DNA of 64,000 nucleotides from Vibrio sonorensis (GCF_001854765.1 NZ_LJJE01000063.1:62001-126000); one strand, 5' to 3'. Shown: positions 27,510 to 37,097, counted from the stretch's first letter. The notes: generated by a model not told the origin, from the sequence alone. Program-made: numbers and translations.

Positions 27510-27871
27510 GTACTTACTCGAAGGTGAAAACAAGAATAACGAAGTTTACTTTGGGGCCCTAGTATAGCTATCAATTTCTTAATTGATAACTCTGGGTTGT
27601 AAGTTTTTGTTTTGCTTTGCTAATCGAGCGCTAACTCCCATAGCGCAGAACTTTGCAGGTTACTCGGTATTTAGGCAAAAACGCGGGCTGAAATTTAGTT
27701 TGGTCGGGCAGGTTTGTAATTTTTTATTGAAAAGGGTAACTGCGCGACTCTTCGACTACTATTAGATAATTAAGTGTATGGATTCATTACACAAGGGCTA
27801 AGTAGGCTGAAGTTGTTAGTGATACAAAAAATGCCAGTGATGTGAGCACGTATCGGTTACAAGGGAGAGCG
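27510..27871. other. Divergent intergenic region
   Basis: About 360 bases between the membrane protein and the GDPD-like gene. GCGCTA / TAGCGC around 27627-27645 forms a short hairpin. A 60-codon frame here has no ribosome site or motif. No attC-type structure was found. Confidence 0.4.
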
Positions 27872-28783
27872 ATGATTATAAGACTATTGGTGTTGTCGAT
27901 AGCCATAGTGGTGCTGGCCTTAATGGTCAAGGCACCTTCTACGTCATCGAATGTCTATGGGGACATTGTTGCTTACAGGGGGGGCGGTCAGGTATCGCTA
28001 GGATTGACAGTATCTGATCAAGTTTGCAGTAGCGAAAATATAATCGAAAGCCACAATCCCTATATTGAACACACCTTTCCGGCCATCCACCATGCAATTA
28101 ATCGAGGGATCGTCAGCCTTTACCTGAATATTCGCCGAACCAGTGACAATGATTTCGCGGTCTTTCACAACGAATCTGTCGACTGTTATACCGACGGTAA
28201 CGGCAAGGTACAAGAACTGAGCCTGCTTGAACTGCAAGATTTGGATGCGGGTTATCGATATACCTATGACAACGGAGAAACCTACCCGTGGCGCAATCAA
28301 GGCTTGATGATCAAATCCCTGAGGGAAATTGTTGAGGTCTATCCGCACCAAGAGTATTGGTTGAGTCTTGACTCACCTGATTTTCACTCGATTGAAAGCC
28401 TAATGAATTATCTATCCACCCTGCCTTTTAAAAGCAGTAGACAGCTTGTTGTACTCAGTTCTGATACCGCTGTTGAAAGATTGCAAGCAATAGCTCCTGA
28501 GTTAACTTCCGTCAGTGAAGGGACAATACAAAAATGTTTGACTGATTACACTCTCTACGGATGGAGTCGCTTTTTTCCATCCAGCTGTAAAAACACGATT
28601 GTTATTTTACGACCGGAATCATTGGAATATCTCTGGGGATGGCCAGAATCCTTCGCTGCGAGAATGGCAGAGCACGGTAGTAGGGTATATCTAGAGACGA
28701 AAAACTTAGCGTTTGATCCACAGTACGATTTACGGGAGTCAGGTGTTGGTATCATTAGCGGCGATTTAGCGGCCTTTAAATGA
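27872..28783 (+). CDS. GDPD-fold protein with degenerate catalytic residues
   Basis: 303 residues from ATG 27872, with GGGAGAG upstream. An N-terminal hydrophobic helix (about 1-20) points to export or anchoring. The rest follows the glycerophosphodiester phosphodiesterase order: IVAYRGGG (canonical AHRG), IEHTFPAIHHAI (ENT), VSLYLNIRRTSDNDFAVFHNESV (canonical E.D and HD), then LSLLELQDLDAG. His of AHRG is Tyr, the metal Glu and Asp are Tyr and Asn, and HD is HN. Only the first Glu and second His remain, so hydrolysis of glycerophosphodiesters is unlikely and a binding or structural role is more probable. Confidence 0.75.
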   Translation: MIIRLLVLSIAIVVLALMVKAPSTSSNVYGDIVAYRGGGQVSLGLTVSDQVCSSENIIESHNPYIEHTFPAIHHAINRGIVSLYLNIRRTSDNDFAVFHNESVDCYTDGNGKVQELSLLELQDLDAGYRYTYDNGETYPWRNQGLMIKSLREIVEVYPHQEYWLSLDSPDFHSIESLMNYLSTLPFKSSRQLVVLSSDTAVERLQAIAPELTSVSEGTIQKCLTDYTLYGWSRFFPSSCKNTIVILRPESLEYLWGWPESFAARMAEHGSRVYLETKNLAFDPQYDLRESGVGIISGDLAAFK

Positions 28784-28876
28784 TCTTAGTGCATCACAAT
28801 ATGCTAATCATCAAGAAAGCAGTGAACCTTGTCATTTTAAGGACCAACGAAACGTTTATGTATCGGCATACACTAA

Positions 28877-29227
28877 TCAGTACAGGTGAATACCGAACTG
28901 CCTGACAAACGCGGCAACGATTAAAAACGCACAAATCGACACAGCGGCGCATATTCCCAATGATACCCAGAATGAGAATCGTTGAATCAGCAGCGGGAAA
29001 ATAAGGAACATGGGAAGGGTAGGCAACACATACCAAAAAGTATAATAAGAGTGATTGGCGAGTTTCGCTTCTCCTTGTCCTTCCACATACATCCAGACAA
29101 GAGCCAAGATGGTCACCGTAGGCAGAGCCGCAACCAGTGCGCCAATTTTGTCACTGCGCTTGGCAACTTCGGAGACCAAAACTACGATGCCCGCTGTCAT
29201 AAGGTATTTTGTGGCTATCCATAACAT
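28877..29227 (-). CDS. DUF3147-family membrane protein
   Basis: 116 residues, AAGGAG eight bases before the start. Four hydrophobic helices, with the family pattern YLMTAGIVVLVSEVAKRSDKIGALVAALPTVTILALVWMYVEGQ and FWYVLPTLPMFLIFPLLI. No function is known for the family. It is the last of the minus-strand pair with the AlkD-like gene, in opposite order. Confidence 0.82.
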   Translation of the reverse strand: MLWIATKYLMTAGIVVLVSEVAKRSDKIGALVAALPTVTILALVWMYVEGQGEAKLANHSYYTFWYVLPTLPMFLIFPLLIQRFSFWVSLGICAAVSICAFLIVAAFVRQFGIHLY

Positions 29228-29277
29228 TGGTAAACTCCTTGAAGACGAATCTTTATTATAAGATTAATTAGAGCGAC

Positions 29278-29946
29278 TTATTTCATATTAATCAAGCGCT
29301 GACGTTCGGATTTAGGCAGTTTTTCCAAGGCGTAGCGAAAGGCAACACGGGGCATCCTACGGTGGTTTTGTTCCAAATATTCAATTACTTGATGGGGTTC
29401 TTTTTGGGATAACACTTTTAACATCCAACCATAACCTTTTTGAACGAGGTCGTGAGGATCTTCGATGAGTGCATCAGCGACGGTTAATAAAGGTAACGTT
29501 TTATAGCGATCGCTTCTTATGGCGAGAATAAACACCACGGCTGCCGCTCTGCGAACGGCAAAGTGTTCATGTGTCGTCCAAGCCATTACTGATTCAAAAT
29601 GTTGCGGATATTGGCACAACAGTTCTCCAAACGCATGGGTGCAAAAATCGTCACAATCATACCAATCTTGAATATAGGCGAATAACCACTGCTCAAAGTG
29701 ATAATAGAGTTCTTGATCATACTGTTTTTTTAATCGGAACGCCCAATCAAAAGCAACCAGTGAGTGGGTGCTAGACTGCGCTTCTAATAAACGGTCGCAC
29801 ATTGGCAATACCGCGTCGATAGATTTATTGCACAACTGCCGATAGTACTTGGCGGACTCTTTGCGTATTGCTCCTGTTGTCGGTAACTCAGTTGTGAAAA
29901 GATCTTGGATCATCGCATCAATAGTAAAAGTGGAATGTTGTCTCAC
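29278..29946 (-). CDS. DNA alkylation repair (AlkD-like) HEAT-repeat protein
   Basis: 222 residues from GTG 29946. An all-helical protein with the AlkD-like features FDWAFRLKKQYDQELYYHFEQWL, HEHFAVRRAAAVVFILAIR and LIEDPHDLVQKGYGWMLKVLSQKEPHQVIEYLEQNHRRMPRVAFRYALEKLP. AlkD glycosylases remove bulky N3- and N7-alkylpurines with a HEAT fold; the WMLK and R..RYA.EK motifs are conserved here. The upstream 12 residues could be excluded if ATG 29910 were used. Confidence 0.82.
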   Translation of the reverse strand: MRQHSTFTIDAMIQDLFTTELPTTGAIRKESAKYYRQLCNKSIDAVLPMCDRLLEAQSSTHSLVAFDWAFRLKKQYDQELYYHFEQWLFAYIQDWYDCDDFCTHAFGELLCQYPQHFESVMAWTTHEHFAVRRAAAVVFILAIRSDRYKTLPLLTVADALIEDPHDLVQKGYGWMLKVLSQKEPHQVIEYLEQNHRRMPRVAFRYALEKLPKSERQRLINMK

Positions 29947-30150
29947 GATCGCTGGCCTCGTTACGCAAAGATAGTGTTGCGCACATTCTAATTTGTTCTG
30001 TTTCTTTCTACCTCTGCCTTTGTCCTATCTAGGCTAGCAATTGAGAGAGTGGTCTCATCCCAGCGACTAACTCGGTATATTTTTCTATTAACGCCTTACG
30101 AAAGGATTTACATTGGTAACCTGGTGTTTACAAATATTTAACTGGGAGTT

Positions 30151-30924
30151 TTGCTGTTGGTTGAGTTGAGCATTTTATTTGTGGCTGGTGTATTGGGCGG
30201 TGTGATAAATACCGTTGCCGGTGGAGGCAGCTTTATTACCTTTCCGACATTGATGTTTGTCGGCGTGCCACCTATTGTCGCCAATGCAACCAATACATTT
30301 AGCGTATGTGCAGGATATTTAAGCGGTGCTTACGGTTTTAGGCATGATTTAGCAGAATGCAAGGCCCCGATTGTTTCTACCGTACTTTGGAGTTTATTGG
30401 GCGGCGCAATAGGTGCATATCTATTGTTGAACACACCAGAGCACCTCTTTATTGAGTCAATACCTTGGTTGCTTATGTTTGCTACCGCGTTGTTTATGTT
30501 CGGTGATAAATTGGCGTCTAGACTAACCACACTCCGCGAGTCGAGCCCTAAGGCCACTGCACTTACCAGCGCTTTCTTTGTTCTACTGCTCGTTTCTGTT
30601 TCTGCTTACGGCGGTTTTTTTAACGCTGGGCTCGGCATCATTGTTCTGAGTTATTTAGTCGTGTCGGGGTACAGTGATATTAATCAGATGAATGGCCTTA
30701 AACTGCTGGTCTCTTCAAGTGTCTCTTTGATCGCTATTACCATATTCGCATTAGATGGGGCGATTGACTGGTGGAGGGGGGCTGTGGTGATGTTGGGTAC
30801 TTTGGTTGGTGGATATGTCGCCGCTAGAGTCTCTCGTTCGATGCCTCAGCATTTTATACGTCACTTTGTTTCACTTTCCAGTGTCGCAATGACAGGCTAC
30901 TTTTTTTGGGATGTATACGCCTAG
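30151..30924 (+). CDS. TauE/SafE-family membrane transporter
   Basis: 257 residues from TTG 30151 or TTG 30157; GGGAG at 30144 favours the latter spacing. About eight hydrophobic helices in two similar halves. The half-repeats begin GGVINTVAGGGSFITFP and GGFFNAGLGIIVLSYLVVSG, the duplicated motif of TauE/SafE permeases. Relatives export sulfoacetate or other organic anions; the substrate here is unknown. Confidence 0.85.
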   Translation: MLLVELSILFVAGVLGGVINTVAGGGSFITFPTLMFVGVPPIVANATNTFSVCAGYLSGAYGFRHDLAECKAPIVSTVLWSLLGGAIGAYLLLNTPEHLFIESIPWLLMFATALFMFGDKLASRLTTLRESSPKATALTSAFFVLLLVSVSAYGGFFNAGLGIIVLSYLVVSGYSDINQMNGLKLLVSSSVSLIAITIFALDGAIDWWRGAVVMLGTLVGGYVAARVSRSMPQHFIRHFVSLSSVAMTGYFFWDVYA

Positions 30925-31100
30925 GATTTGTTTGTTAAATGGTGAGCTTAGCATCTATTCGGAAGACTTTTTTGGGCCGTGATCAATGCCACTAATTCAG
31001 CTCTTTTGAGAACGTTTTAGCACACCTTTTTTACCAAAATGGAATAATGCGTATGAAGCTTCATAAACCTTGTTAGCGGTGAAATCGTCGGGGAGGCGCT

Positions 31101-31283
31101 ATGAATAAGAAACTAGGACATGTGATGTCATCCAGTCGCTTGTGTGCATTTATTTCGTTCTTGAGTGGGGTATTGGCGTGGGTTTTAAACATGCCCCTGC
31201 TATGGAGCATAGCAGGAATTGCGTTAGTGATTAGCGCGGTTATTTACCTTGGTGAAAGAACAAACAAAGAAAAATTTTCGTAG
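31101..31283 (+). CDS. Small membrane protein
   Basis: 60 residues with a strong ribosome site GGGGAGG. Two adjacent hydrophobic helices (about 13-29 and 32-49) and a basic N-terminus, ending GERTNKEKFS. No homologue recognised. It is followed by a bidirectional terminator. Confidence 0.65.
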   Translation: MNKKLGHVMSSSRLCAFISFLSGVLAWVLNMPLLWSIAGIALVISAVIYLGERTNKEKFS

Positions 31284-31311
31284 CGTAATTCTCTTTCAAG
31301 TGTTCAGAGTT

Positions 31312-31337
31312 GAGCCCCTGTTATACAGGGGCTCTTT
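31312..31337. terminator. Bidirectional terminator
   Basis: GAGCCCCTGT / ACAGGGGCTC, 10-bp stem with a 3-base loop, then CTTT on the plus strand, between the small membrane gene and the convergent aldehyde dehydrogenase gene. Confidence 0.88.
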
Positions 31338-31341
31338 GGTA

Positions 31342-32862
31342 TTAAAAGAAACCTAATGGACTTACGTCATAACTCACCAGCAAGTTCTTAGTATTTTGGT
31401 AGTGGTCAAGCATCATTTTGTGTGTCTCACGACCGATTCCCGATTTCTTGTAACCACCAAATGCTGCGTGGGCAGGATAGGCATGGTAACAGTTAACCCA
31501 AATACGCCCTGCTTCAATCTTGCGTCCCATGCGATAGGCAAGATTGGCGTCTCTCGTCCACACACCTGCACCGAGTCCGTATTCGGTGTCATTGGCTATG
31601 TCGAGTGCGTCCTGCTCATCTTTAAAAGTAGTAATTGCGATTACGGGACCAAAGATCTCTTCTTGGAACACGCGCATCTTGTTGTTGCCTTTGAGCATAG
31701 TTGGTTGAATATAGTACCCGTCGTCAAGCCCATCAGTTTGCTTGGCAATATCGCCACCAATTAAGACCTGCGCCCCTTCCTGTCGTCCGATTTCTAGATA
31801 GCTAAGGATCTTGTCAAATTGCTGTTGCGAAGCCTGTGCTCCGACTTGAGTATCGGTATCGAGCGGGTTGCCCTGTTGAATGGTTTTGGCACGCTCAATC
31901 ACTTTATTAATAAATTTGTCGTATATGGATTCATGGATTAGAACACGCGATGGGCAAGTACAGACTTCGCCTTGGTTAAAGAAGGCTAGCAGCATACCCT
32001 CTACGCATTTATTGAGATAGTCATCTTCGTAATCGAATATATCTGGAAAATAGATGTTAGGTGATTTTCCGCCTAGCTCAACAGTGGATGGAATCAAGTT
32101 GTCTGCTGCGCATTTCAGGATGTGGTTACCCACTTGGGTTGAACCGGTAAAAGCCAGTTTGGCAATTCGTTTGCTGGTGGCGAGTGCTTCGCCCGCTTCA
32201 GCGCCGTAGCCATTGACAATATTGATCACGCCAGCGGGAAGTAAATCTCCAATTTTCTCCATCAGTATCAGAATGGATGTTGGGGTTTGTTCGGCTGGCT
32301 TCAGCACGACACAGCAACCAGCAGCAAGCGCAGGGGCAAGTTTCCAAGCCGCCATTAACATGGGAAAGTTCCATGGGATGATCTGACCAACCACACCGAT
32401 GGGTTCAGGGAAGTGGTAACTTGCGGTATTGGCGTCAAGCTCCGCAGCACTACCTTCTTGTGCGCGAATACAACCAGCGAAATAACGAAAGTGGTCGACC
32501 ACTAGGGGTAAATCAGCGGCAAGAGTCTCGCGCACCGGCTTGCCGTTTTCCCACGTTTCTGCCACTGCAAGCTCTTCGATGTGCTGTTCAATTCTATCGG
32601 CAATTTTAAGTAGAATATTGGACCTTTGGCTAGCACTGGTCGCTGCCCATTCAGCCCTTACGGCGTGAGCTGCATCTAAGGCGAGGTCGATATCCGCTTG
32701 TTGAGAACGGGCAACCTGACAGTATTCTTTGCCGTTTACCGGAGAACTGTTGGCGAAGTACTCACCGTTGACAGGTTTGACCCATTCTCCACCAATGTAG
32801 TTATCGTAGTGAGTTTTAAATGATACAACAGATTCTTCACTGCCTGGCTGCGCGTAGATCAT
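31342..32862 (-). CDS. NAD(P)-dependent aldehyde dehydrogenase (AldB/ExaC-like)
   Basis: 506 residues, AAGGAAA ahead of the ATG. Signatures: [42 protein letters not shown] for the general base Glu, and [11 protein letters not shown] with the catalytic Cys301. Closest in feel to acetaldehyde/acetoin-linked AldB enzymes. A divergent AcoR-like sigma-54 activator and a possible -24/-12 promoter upstream support induction by acetoin, ethanol or acetaldehyde-type signals. Product: acetate from acetaldehyde, by inference. Confidence 0.92.
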   Translation of the reverse strand: MIYAQPGSEESVVSFKTHYDNYIGGEWVKPVNGEYFANSSPVNGKEYCQVARSQQADIDLALDAAHAVRAEWAATSASQRSNILLKIADRIEQHIEELAVAETWENGKPVRETLAADLPLVVDHFRYFAGCIRAQEGSAAELDANTASYHFPEPIGVVGQIIPWNFPMLMAAWKLAPALAAGCCVVLKPAEQTPTSILILMEKIGDLLPAGVINIVNGYGAEAGEALATSKRIAKLAFTGSTQVGNHILKCAADNLIPSTVELGGKSPNIYFPDIFDYEDDYLNKCVEGMLLAFFNQGEVCTCPSRVLIHESIYDKFINKVIERAKTIQQGNPLDTDTQVGAQASQQQFDKILSYLEIGRQEGAQVLIGGDIAKQTDGLDDGYYIQPTMLKGNNKMRVFQEEIFGPVIAITTFKDEQDALDIANDTEYGLGAGVWTRDANLAYRMGRKIEAGRIWVNCYHAYPAHAAFGGYKKSGIGRETHKMMLDHYQNTKNLLVSYDVSPLGFF

Positions 32863-32897
32863 ACTGGTTTCCTTTTTGTTTCTCGTTCATATCCTTC

Positions 32898-32913
32898 GGC
32901 TTGCGTTAGGCCA
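32898..32913 (-). promoter_or_regulatory. Possible sigma-54 promoter for the aldehyde dehydrogenase gene
   Basis: On the minus strand TGGCCTAACGCAAGCC has GG and GC at the spacing of sigma-54 -24 and -12 elements, about 36 bases before the ald start. The match outside the invariant GG/GC is partial. Confidence 0.4.
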
Positions 32914-33090
32914 AAGTCTTATTGTTTGAACAGTCGATGACTGTTTTGATTATTCGAAGGGATAAACGCAAATCACAAGCCAAGTTGACAATACTTGTTG
33001 TTAAATTCTTGCAACACTATGATTACCAGCTGGTAACAAATAGATTTACTAGAAAAAACACCCGCACTATGTCGTGTTACAGGTGTTCAA

Positions 33091-33132
33091 GTGTTCCAAA
33101 ATGGCACACCCCAACTGTTAACAGGTGGAACA
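33091..33132. promoter_or_regulatory. Cluster of TGTTCC half-sites, candidate activator binding region
   Basis: GTGTTCC-N5-GGCACAC forms an imperfect palindrome (33091-33109), with further half-sites TGTTAC and TGTTCA just upstream and GGAACA at 33127-33132. The distance to the ald -12 element is about 190 bases, a usual enhancer distance for a sigma-54 activator. Confidence 0.4.
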
Positions 33133-33135
33133 GAT

Positions 33136-34875
33136 ATGGACTTACGGACTCAATCACACTCGGATTGGCTTGCGACTTCTTGGCTAAGAAGTTCGGATGC
33201 TGGTCTGCGCGAACGTTCATTACCCGATCATCACCCAATTGCGCCTAGTGCGCTCAAACAGCGTCAGACAGACAAAAAATTGGTTATAGAAGCGGTAGAG
33301 CTATGTGCTCTCCCCCTGTTTAACCAGATGTTTGCTCATACCGACAGTCGACTGATACTGTCAGATGGTGAAGGAGTGATTGTCGCAAGCTGGGGACAAG
33401 AACGGTTTGGCGAAAAACTCACCTCCATCGCGTTGAGTGCGGGAGCGTGTTGGCAGGAGAAGCTAAAAGGCACCAATGCCATCGGTACGGCTATTATTGA
33501 GAAAAAACCAGTAACCGTGGTGGGTGAACAACATTATATACGTCAGCATAGGTTTATCAGTTGCTCTGCGTCACCTCTATTTGATCATCATGGACATTTA
33601 GTGGGTGTTTTGGATATTACCAGTGAGCAAAGCCAGCACGATGTTTCTACACAGGTTTTGGTGCAAAACATGGTTCAACTGGTTGAAAATTATCTACTTA
33701 GTTCGGTTCCCCAAGGAGTGCTACGCATAGACCTTTCACTGGATAAGGAGACCATAGCGTCGGGTTGGCAAGGCATTGTTATCGCCGATGCCAATGGTCA
33801 AATCTTGGCACATAACCGCGTCGCCTCTCATCTGTTGCGTTCGAGCAAACTACTGGGTTATCAGTTGGAAAGTGTATTGGATTATGATCACCAACTGCAT
33901 ATTGCCAAGCATCATTTAGAAAGCAAGCCCAAGCGCAGTCGAGTGGTTAGCGCTTCTTGCGAATTGCATCATGGCGACCATCGTATAGAGGCGGCGTGGC
34001 AACAAGCGAATAAGGTAATTGGCAAAGAGGTACCGTTACTTATCCTTGGTGAGACCGGTGTAGGGAAAAGCCAGTTTGTTAAAGCTCTTCACAAAAACAA
34101 TTTGTGTGGTCATGCACCATTGGTGACGGTGAACTGTGGGGCTTTGCCAAAAGATCTTATCGAGTCGGAACTGTTTGGTTATGTGGGGGGCGCGTTTACT
34201 GGGGCGAATCCCAAAGGATATGAAGGACGGATAAGACAAGCCAACAAAGGGATGCTTTTTTTAGATGAGATAGGTGAGATGCCGTCTTCTGCGCAGTGCC
34301 GTTTGTTACATGTACTGCAAGATAAAGAAGTTGTTCCAGTCGGGAGTAGCTCGCCAATTAAAGTCGACATTCAGATAGTGGCAGCCACGCACCAAGACCT
34401 TGCTCTTTTGGTTGAAAAAGGGGATTTTCGACAAGATCTTTTTTATCGACTCAACGGTTTGGCACTAGAGATGCCACCATTGCGAGACCGTCATGACAAA
34501 ACAGACTTGATTCACGCAATCCATCGTCAGTACACAAAAAGCCAATGCCTTTCAGATGAACTCTTGCAGTTGTTTGATAGCTATCACTGGCCGGGAAATA
34601 TTAGGGAGCTAGACAACCTGATTAAAGTGGCGAGTTTAATTGCTGGAGATGAAGAAGAGCTTAATATTGGGCATGTCCCTTCAGGTCTCAACAAGGCTTT
34701 ACTCGATGTAAAAAATGGGGTTAGCAAAGGGTGTCAGCTAAAAGAGACGGTTGATGAAACTTTGCTTTCCACCTTTAACGCAAATGCTCAAAATGTAAGT
34801 AAAACTGCAAGGGTTCTGGGTATAAGCCGCAATACCATCTATCGAAAACTCAGAGCGTTAGGCGTTTTAAGATAA
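33136..34875 (+). CDS. acoR: Sigma-54-dependent activator, AcoR-like
   Basis: 579 residues from ATG 33136 (GGTGGA upstream; an in-frame GTG at 33091 lies within a palindrome and is rejected). A GAF-type sensor region (about 55-190, with SWGQERFGEK and GTNAIGTAI) precedes an AAA+ domain with GETGVGKS (305-312), GAFTGA (352-357) and FLDEIGEM, and a Fis-type HTH at the end (VSKTARVLGISRNTIYRKLRALGVLR). AcoR activates acetoin catabolism in other bacteria. The divergent aldehyde dehydrogenase gene is the obvious target; no acetoin dehydrogenase genes are in view. Confidence 0.9.
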   Translation: MDLRTQSHSDWLATSWLRSSDAGLRERSLPDHHPIAPSALKQRQTDKKLVIEAVELCALPLFNQMFAHTDSRLILSDGEGVIVASWGQERFGEKLTSIALSAGACWQEKLKGTNAIGTAIIEKKPVTVVGEQHYIRQHRFISCSASPLFDHHGHLVGVLDITSEQSQHDVSTQVLVQNMVQLVENYLLSSVPQGVLRIDLSLDKETIASGWQGIVIADANGQILAHNRVASHLLRSSKLLGYQLESVLDYDHQLHIAKHHLESKPKRSRVVSASCELHHGDHRIEAAWQQANKVIGKEVPLLILGETGVGKSQFVKALHKNNLCGHAPLVTVNCGALPKDLIESELFGYVGGAFTGANPKGYEGRIRQANKGMLFLDEIGEMPSSAQCRLLHVLQDKEVVPVGSSSPIKVDIQIVAATHQDLALLVEKGDFRQDLFYRLNGLALEMPPLRDRHDKTDLIHAIHRQYTKSQCLSDELLQLFDSYHWPGNIRELDNLIKVASLIAGDEEELNIGHVPSGLNKALLDVKNGVSKGCQLKETVDETLLSTFNANAQNVSKTARVLGISRNTIYRKLRALGVLR

Positions 34876-34876
34876 C

Positions 34877-34900
34877 AAAAAGGGCCTTCCGGCCCTTTTT
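34877..34900 (+). terminator. Intrinsic terminator of the acoR-like gene
   Basis: AAAAAGGGCC-TTCC-GGCCCTTTTT, a 10-bp stem with a tetraloop right after the stop. Confidence 0.95.
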
Positions 34901-34915
34901 AGTTATTTGGCTCGG

Positions 34916-35056
34916 CTAGGCGATACCACCTTGCTGCTGAGCCTGTTTAACCAATTTCTGACGTTGAGTTTCTCTTTGATTTATCGATTTAGACTTTGGG
35001 TTTGGTTGATTGCTAATCGCTTTGGGCACCAAGACAAAGTACTTGTTGATAGTCAT
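34916..35056 (-). CDS. Small hypothetical protein
   Basis: 46 codons, GAGG eight bases before ATG 35056. MTINKYFVLVPKAISNQPN is followed by a Lys/Gln-rich helix (REINQ-like SINQRETQRQKLVKQAQQQ) ending GGIA. No family recognised. An imperfect 12-bp hairpin (35127-35158, one bulge) lies in its upstream region and could act on its mRNA. Confidence 0.5.
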   Translation of the reverse strand: MTINKYFVLVPKAISNQPNPKSKSINQRETQRQKLVKQAQQQGGIA

Positions 35057-35348
35057 ATGTAGAACCTCAGTATTATTCCTAAGTAACATTTCGTTCTTTA
35101 AAACAGTTTTAGAACGTGCACAAAGGTAGGAGATGTTAAAAGAGCTAACATCCTCCTATACACAAAAATTATAGTATGACTTGGGGGGTGGGGCCGTTAA
35201 TTATACTCATCCTTTTTCACTGCATTTTTACCGAAAACTATTGATTGGCTTAATAAGATGCCAATTTACTATCAATTGTTGACCGATTAGGTCGCCTTTT
35301 AATTCACCTGCCTTGTTAACCTATTTCTAAACCAATAGGGAGGTCAAT

Positions 35349-35513
35349 ATGGTCAATATTATCAAACAGTTAGTTAGCAATACTCGCGCTCAATGGGCAG
35401 CGTTTATCATTAGAGAATTTTCGTTGGACAGACGACATGTATGGCGTGCACTTGGCTATTCGAGCGAGCATGAAATGAGAAGGGATTTATATCTATACGA
35501 TGAGTCTATCTAG
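35349..35513 (+). CDS. Small hypothetical protein
   Basis: 54 codons with a strong AGGGAGGT seven bases before ATG 35349. MVNIIKQLVSNTRAQWAAF leads into FSLDRRHVWRALGYSSEHEMRRDLY; mixed charge, no membrane helix. No family recognised. The ribosome site is the main support for its being real. Confidence 0.6.
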   Translation: MVNIIKQLVSNTRAQWAAFIIREFSLDRRHVWRALGYSSEHEMRRDLYLYDESI

Positions 35514-35528
35514 TAGGGATAGAAAGAA

Positions 35529-35552
35529 AACACCCCGGAAAACCGGGGTGTT
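35529..35552 (-). terminator. Terminator of the zwf-pgl-gnd operon
   Basis: AACACCCCGG-AAAA-CCGGGGTGTT. On the minus strand it is followed by TTCTTTC and lies 62 bases past the gnd stop; on the plus strand it also follows the small gene that ends at 35513. Confidence 0.85.
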
Positions 35553-35613
35553 AAAGGGCTGCAATTTGACTAAGGGGAACTCGGTGAATGAGTTGTACAG
35601 CCCCTTTTAATTT

Positions 35614-37062
35614 TTATACGTCGTAAGTGGTTGAAGCGGTATCGCCGCCAGTTCCAGTCCAGTTAGTGTGGAAAAATTCACCACGAGGACGGTCTGTACG
35701 CTCGTACGTGTGAGCACCAAAGTAATCACGTTGAGCTTGTAGTAGGTTTGCTGGCAAACGAGCAGTGGTATAACCGTCTAGGAAGGTAAGCGCCGATGTT
35801 GTACAAGGCATTGGAATACCGACTTCTAATGACTTAGCTGCAACTTTGCGCCAAGCCGCAAGACAGTTATCCAAAATACCTTTGAAGTAAGCATCAGAAC
35901 CTAAGAACGCCAGTTCAGAGTCGGCTTCGAATGCATCGCGAATGTTGCCTAAGAAAGCACTGCGGATAATACAACCACCACGCCACATTAGAGCTACGTT
36001 TCCGTAGTTTAGATCCCAGCCATTTTCGTTTGACGCTTCGCGCATCAACATAAAGCCTTGAGCGTAAGAGATGATCTTAGAAGCCAATAGCGCTTGACGA
36101 AGTGCATCAACCCACTCCTGCTTATCACCTTCAACTGGAGCAATGGTTTTACCAAACAGCTTCTCTGCTTCCACACGCTGATCTTTTAGTGCAGATAGGC
36201 AGCGAGAGAACACTGATTCAGAGATAAGCGTCAAAGGAATACCTAGGTCAAGCGCGTTGATACCCGTCCACTTACCCGTACCTTTTTGACCCGCAGTATC
36301 GAGGATTTTTTCTACTAGAGGCTCGCCGTCTTCATCTTTGTAACCAAGAATGTCAGCGGTGATCTCTACAAGGTAGCTGTCCAGCTCGGTTTTGTTCCAA
36401 TCCGCGAAAACTTTTTGCATATCGTCAGCAGAAAGGCCAAGGCCGTCTTTCATAAATTGGTATGCTTCAGTGATAAGCTGCATATCACCGTATTCGATAC
36501 CGTTGTGAACCATCTTAACAAAGTGGCCAGCACCGTCGTTACCAACCCAATCACAACATGGTTCACCGGCGTCAGTTTTCGCAGAGATCCCTTGGAAGAT
36601 AGGCTTGACTGCTTCCCAAGCTTCAGTTGCGCCACCTGGCATGATAGAAGGGCCAAAACGCGCGCCTTCTTCACCACCAGACACACCAGTGCCGATAAAG
36701 TGAATGCCTTTTTCGCGAAGTGTCGCTACTCGGCGGTTGGTATCTGGGTAGTTTGTGTTACCACCGTCGATGATAATGTCGCCTTTGTCTAACAGTGGTA
36801 CAAGGTTGTCGATAAAGGTATCGACCACTGCACCAGCGCGTACCATTAGCATGACTTTGCGCGGAGTTTCTAGTTTTTCTACCAGTTCTTCTAGAGAGTA
36901 TGCACCTTCGATGTTAGTGCCCTTTGCTGGACCCTCAAGAAACTCGTCAACTTTTGCCGCAGTACGGTTGTGCGCGATAACTTTAAAGCCGTTATCATTC
37001 ATGTTTAGGATAAGGTTTTGGCCCATAACCGCTAGGCCAATTACACCGATATCACCTTTCAT
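35614..37062 (-). CDS. gnd: 6-phosphogluconate dehydrogenase, decarboxylating
   Basis: 482 residues from ATG 37062 (GGAGA upstream; an in-frame extension of 11 codons is dropped). The Rossmann motif GVIGLAVMGQNL, IIDGGNTNY, GVSGGEEGARFGPSIMPGG with the 6-phosphogluconate loop, and KGTGKWT are all present. It oxidises 6-phosphogluconate to ribulose 5-phosphate, making NADPH. It is the third gene of zwf-pgl-gnd, 35 bases after pgl. Confidence 0.96.
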   Translation of the reverse strand: MKGDIGVIGLAVMGQNLILNMNDNGFKVIAHNRTAAKVDEFLEGPAKGTNIEGAYSLEELVEKLETPRKVMLMVRAGAVVDTFIDNLVPLLDKGDIIIDGGNTNYPDTNRRVATLREKGIHFIGTGVSGGEEGARFGPSIMPGGATEAWEAVKPIFQGISAKTDAGEPCCDWVGNDGAGHFVKMVHNGIEYGDMQLITEAYQFMKDGLGLSADDMQKVFADWNKTELDSYLVEITADILGYKDEDGEPLVEKILDTAGQKGTGKWTGINALDLGIPLTLISESVFSRCLSALKDQRVEAEKLFGKTIAPVEGDKQEWVDALRQALLASKIISYAQGFMLMREASNENGWDLNYGNVALMWRGGCIIRSAFLGNIRDAFEADSELAFLGSDAYFKGILDNCLAAWRKVAAKSLEVGIPMPCTTSALTFLDGYTTARLPANLLQAQRDYFGAHTYERTDRPRGEFFHTNWTGTGGDTASTTYDV

Positions 37063-37097
37063 TCTTTTATTCTCCAATATTTTGTCGAGCAGCAAAC

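Noticed and set aside
27583..27765. Possible attC or integron-like repeat, and a 60-codon frame
   Set aside because: Only a short GCGCTA hairpin is present; the paired core sites of Vibrio repeats are missing, and the frame has no ribosome site.
33091..33135. GTG start for the AcoR-like gene at 33091
   Set aside because: It lies in a palindrome and has no ribosome site; ATG 33136 has GGTGGA.
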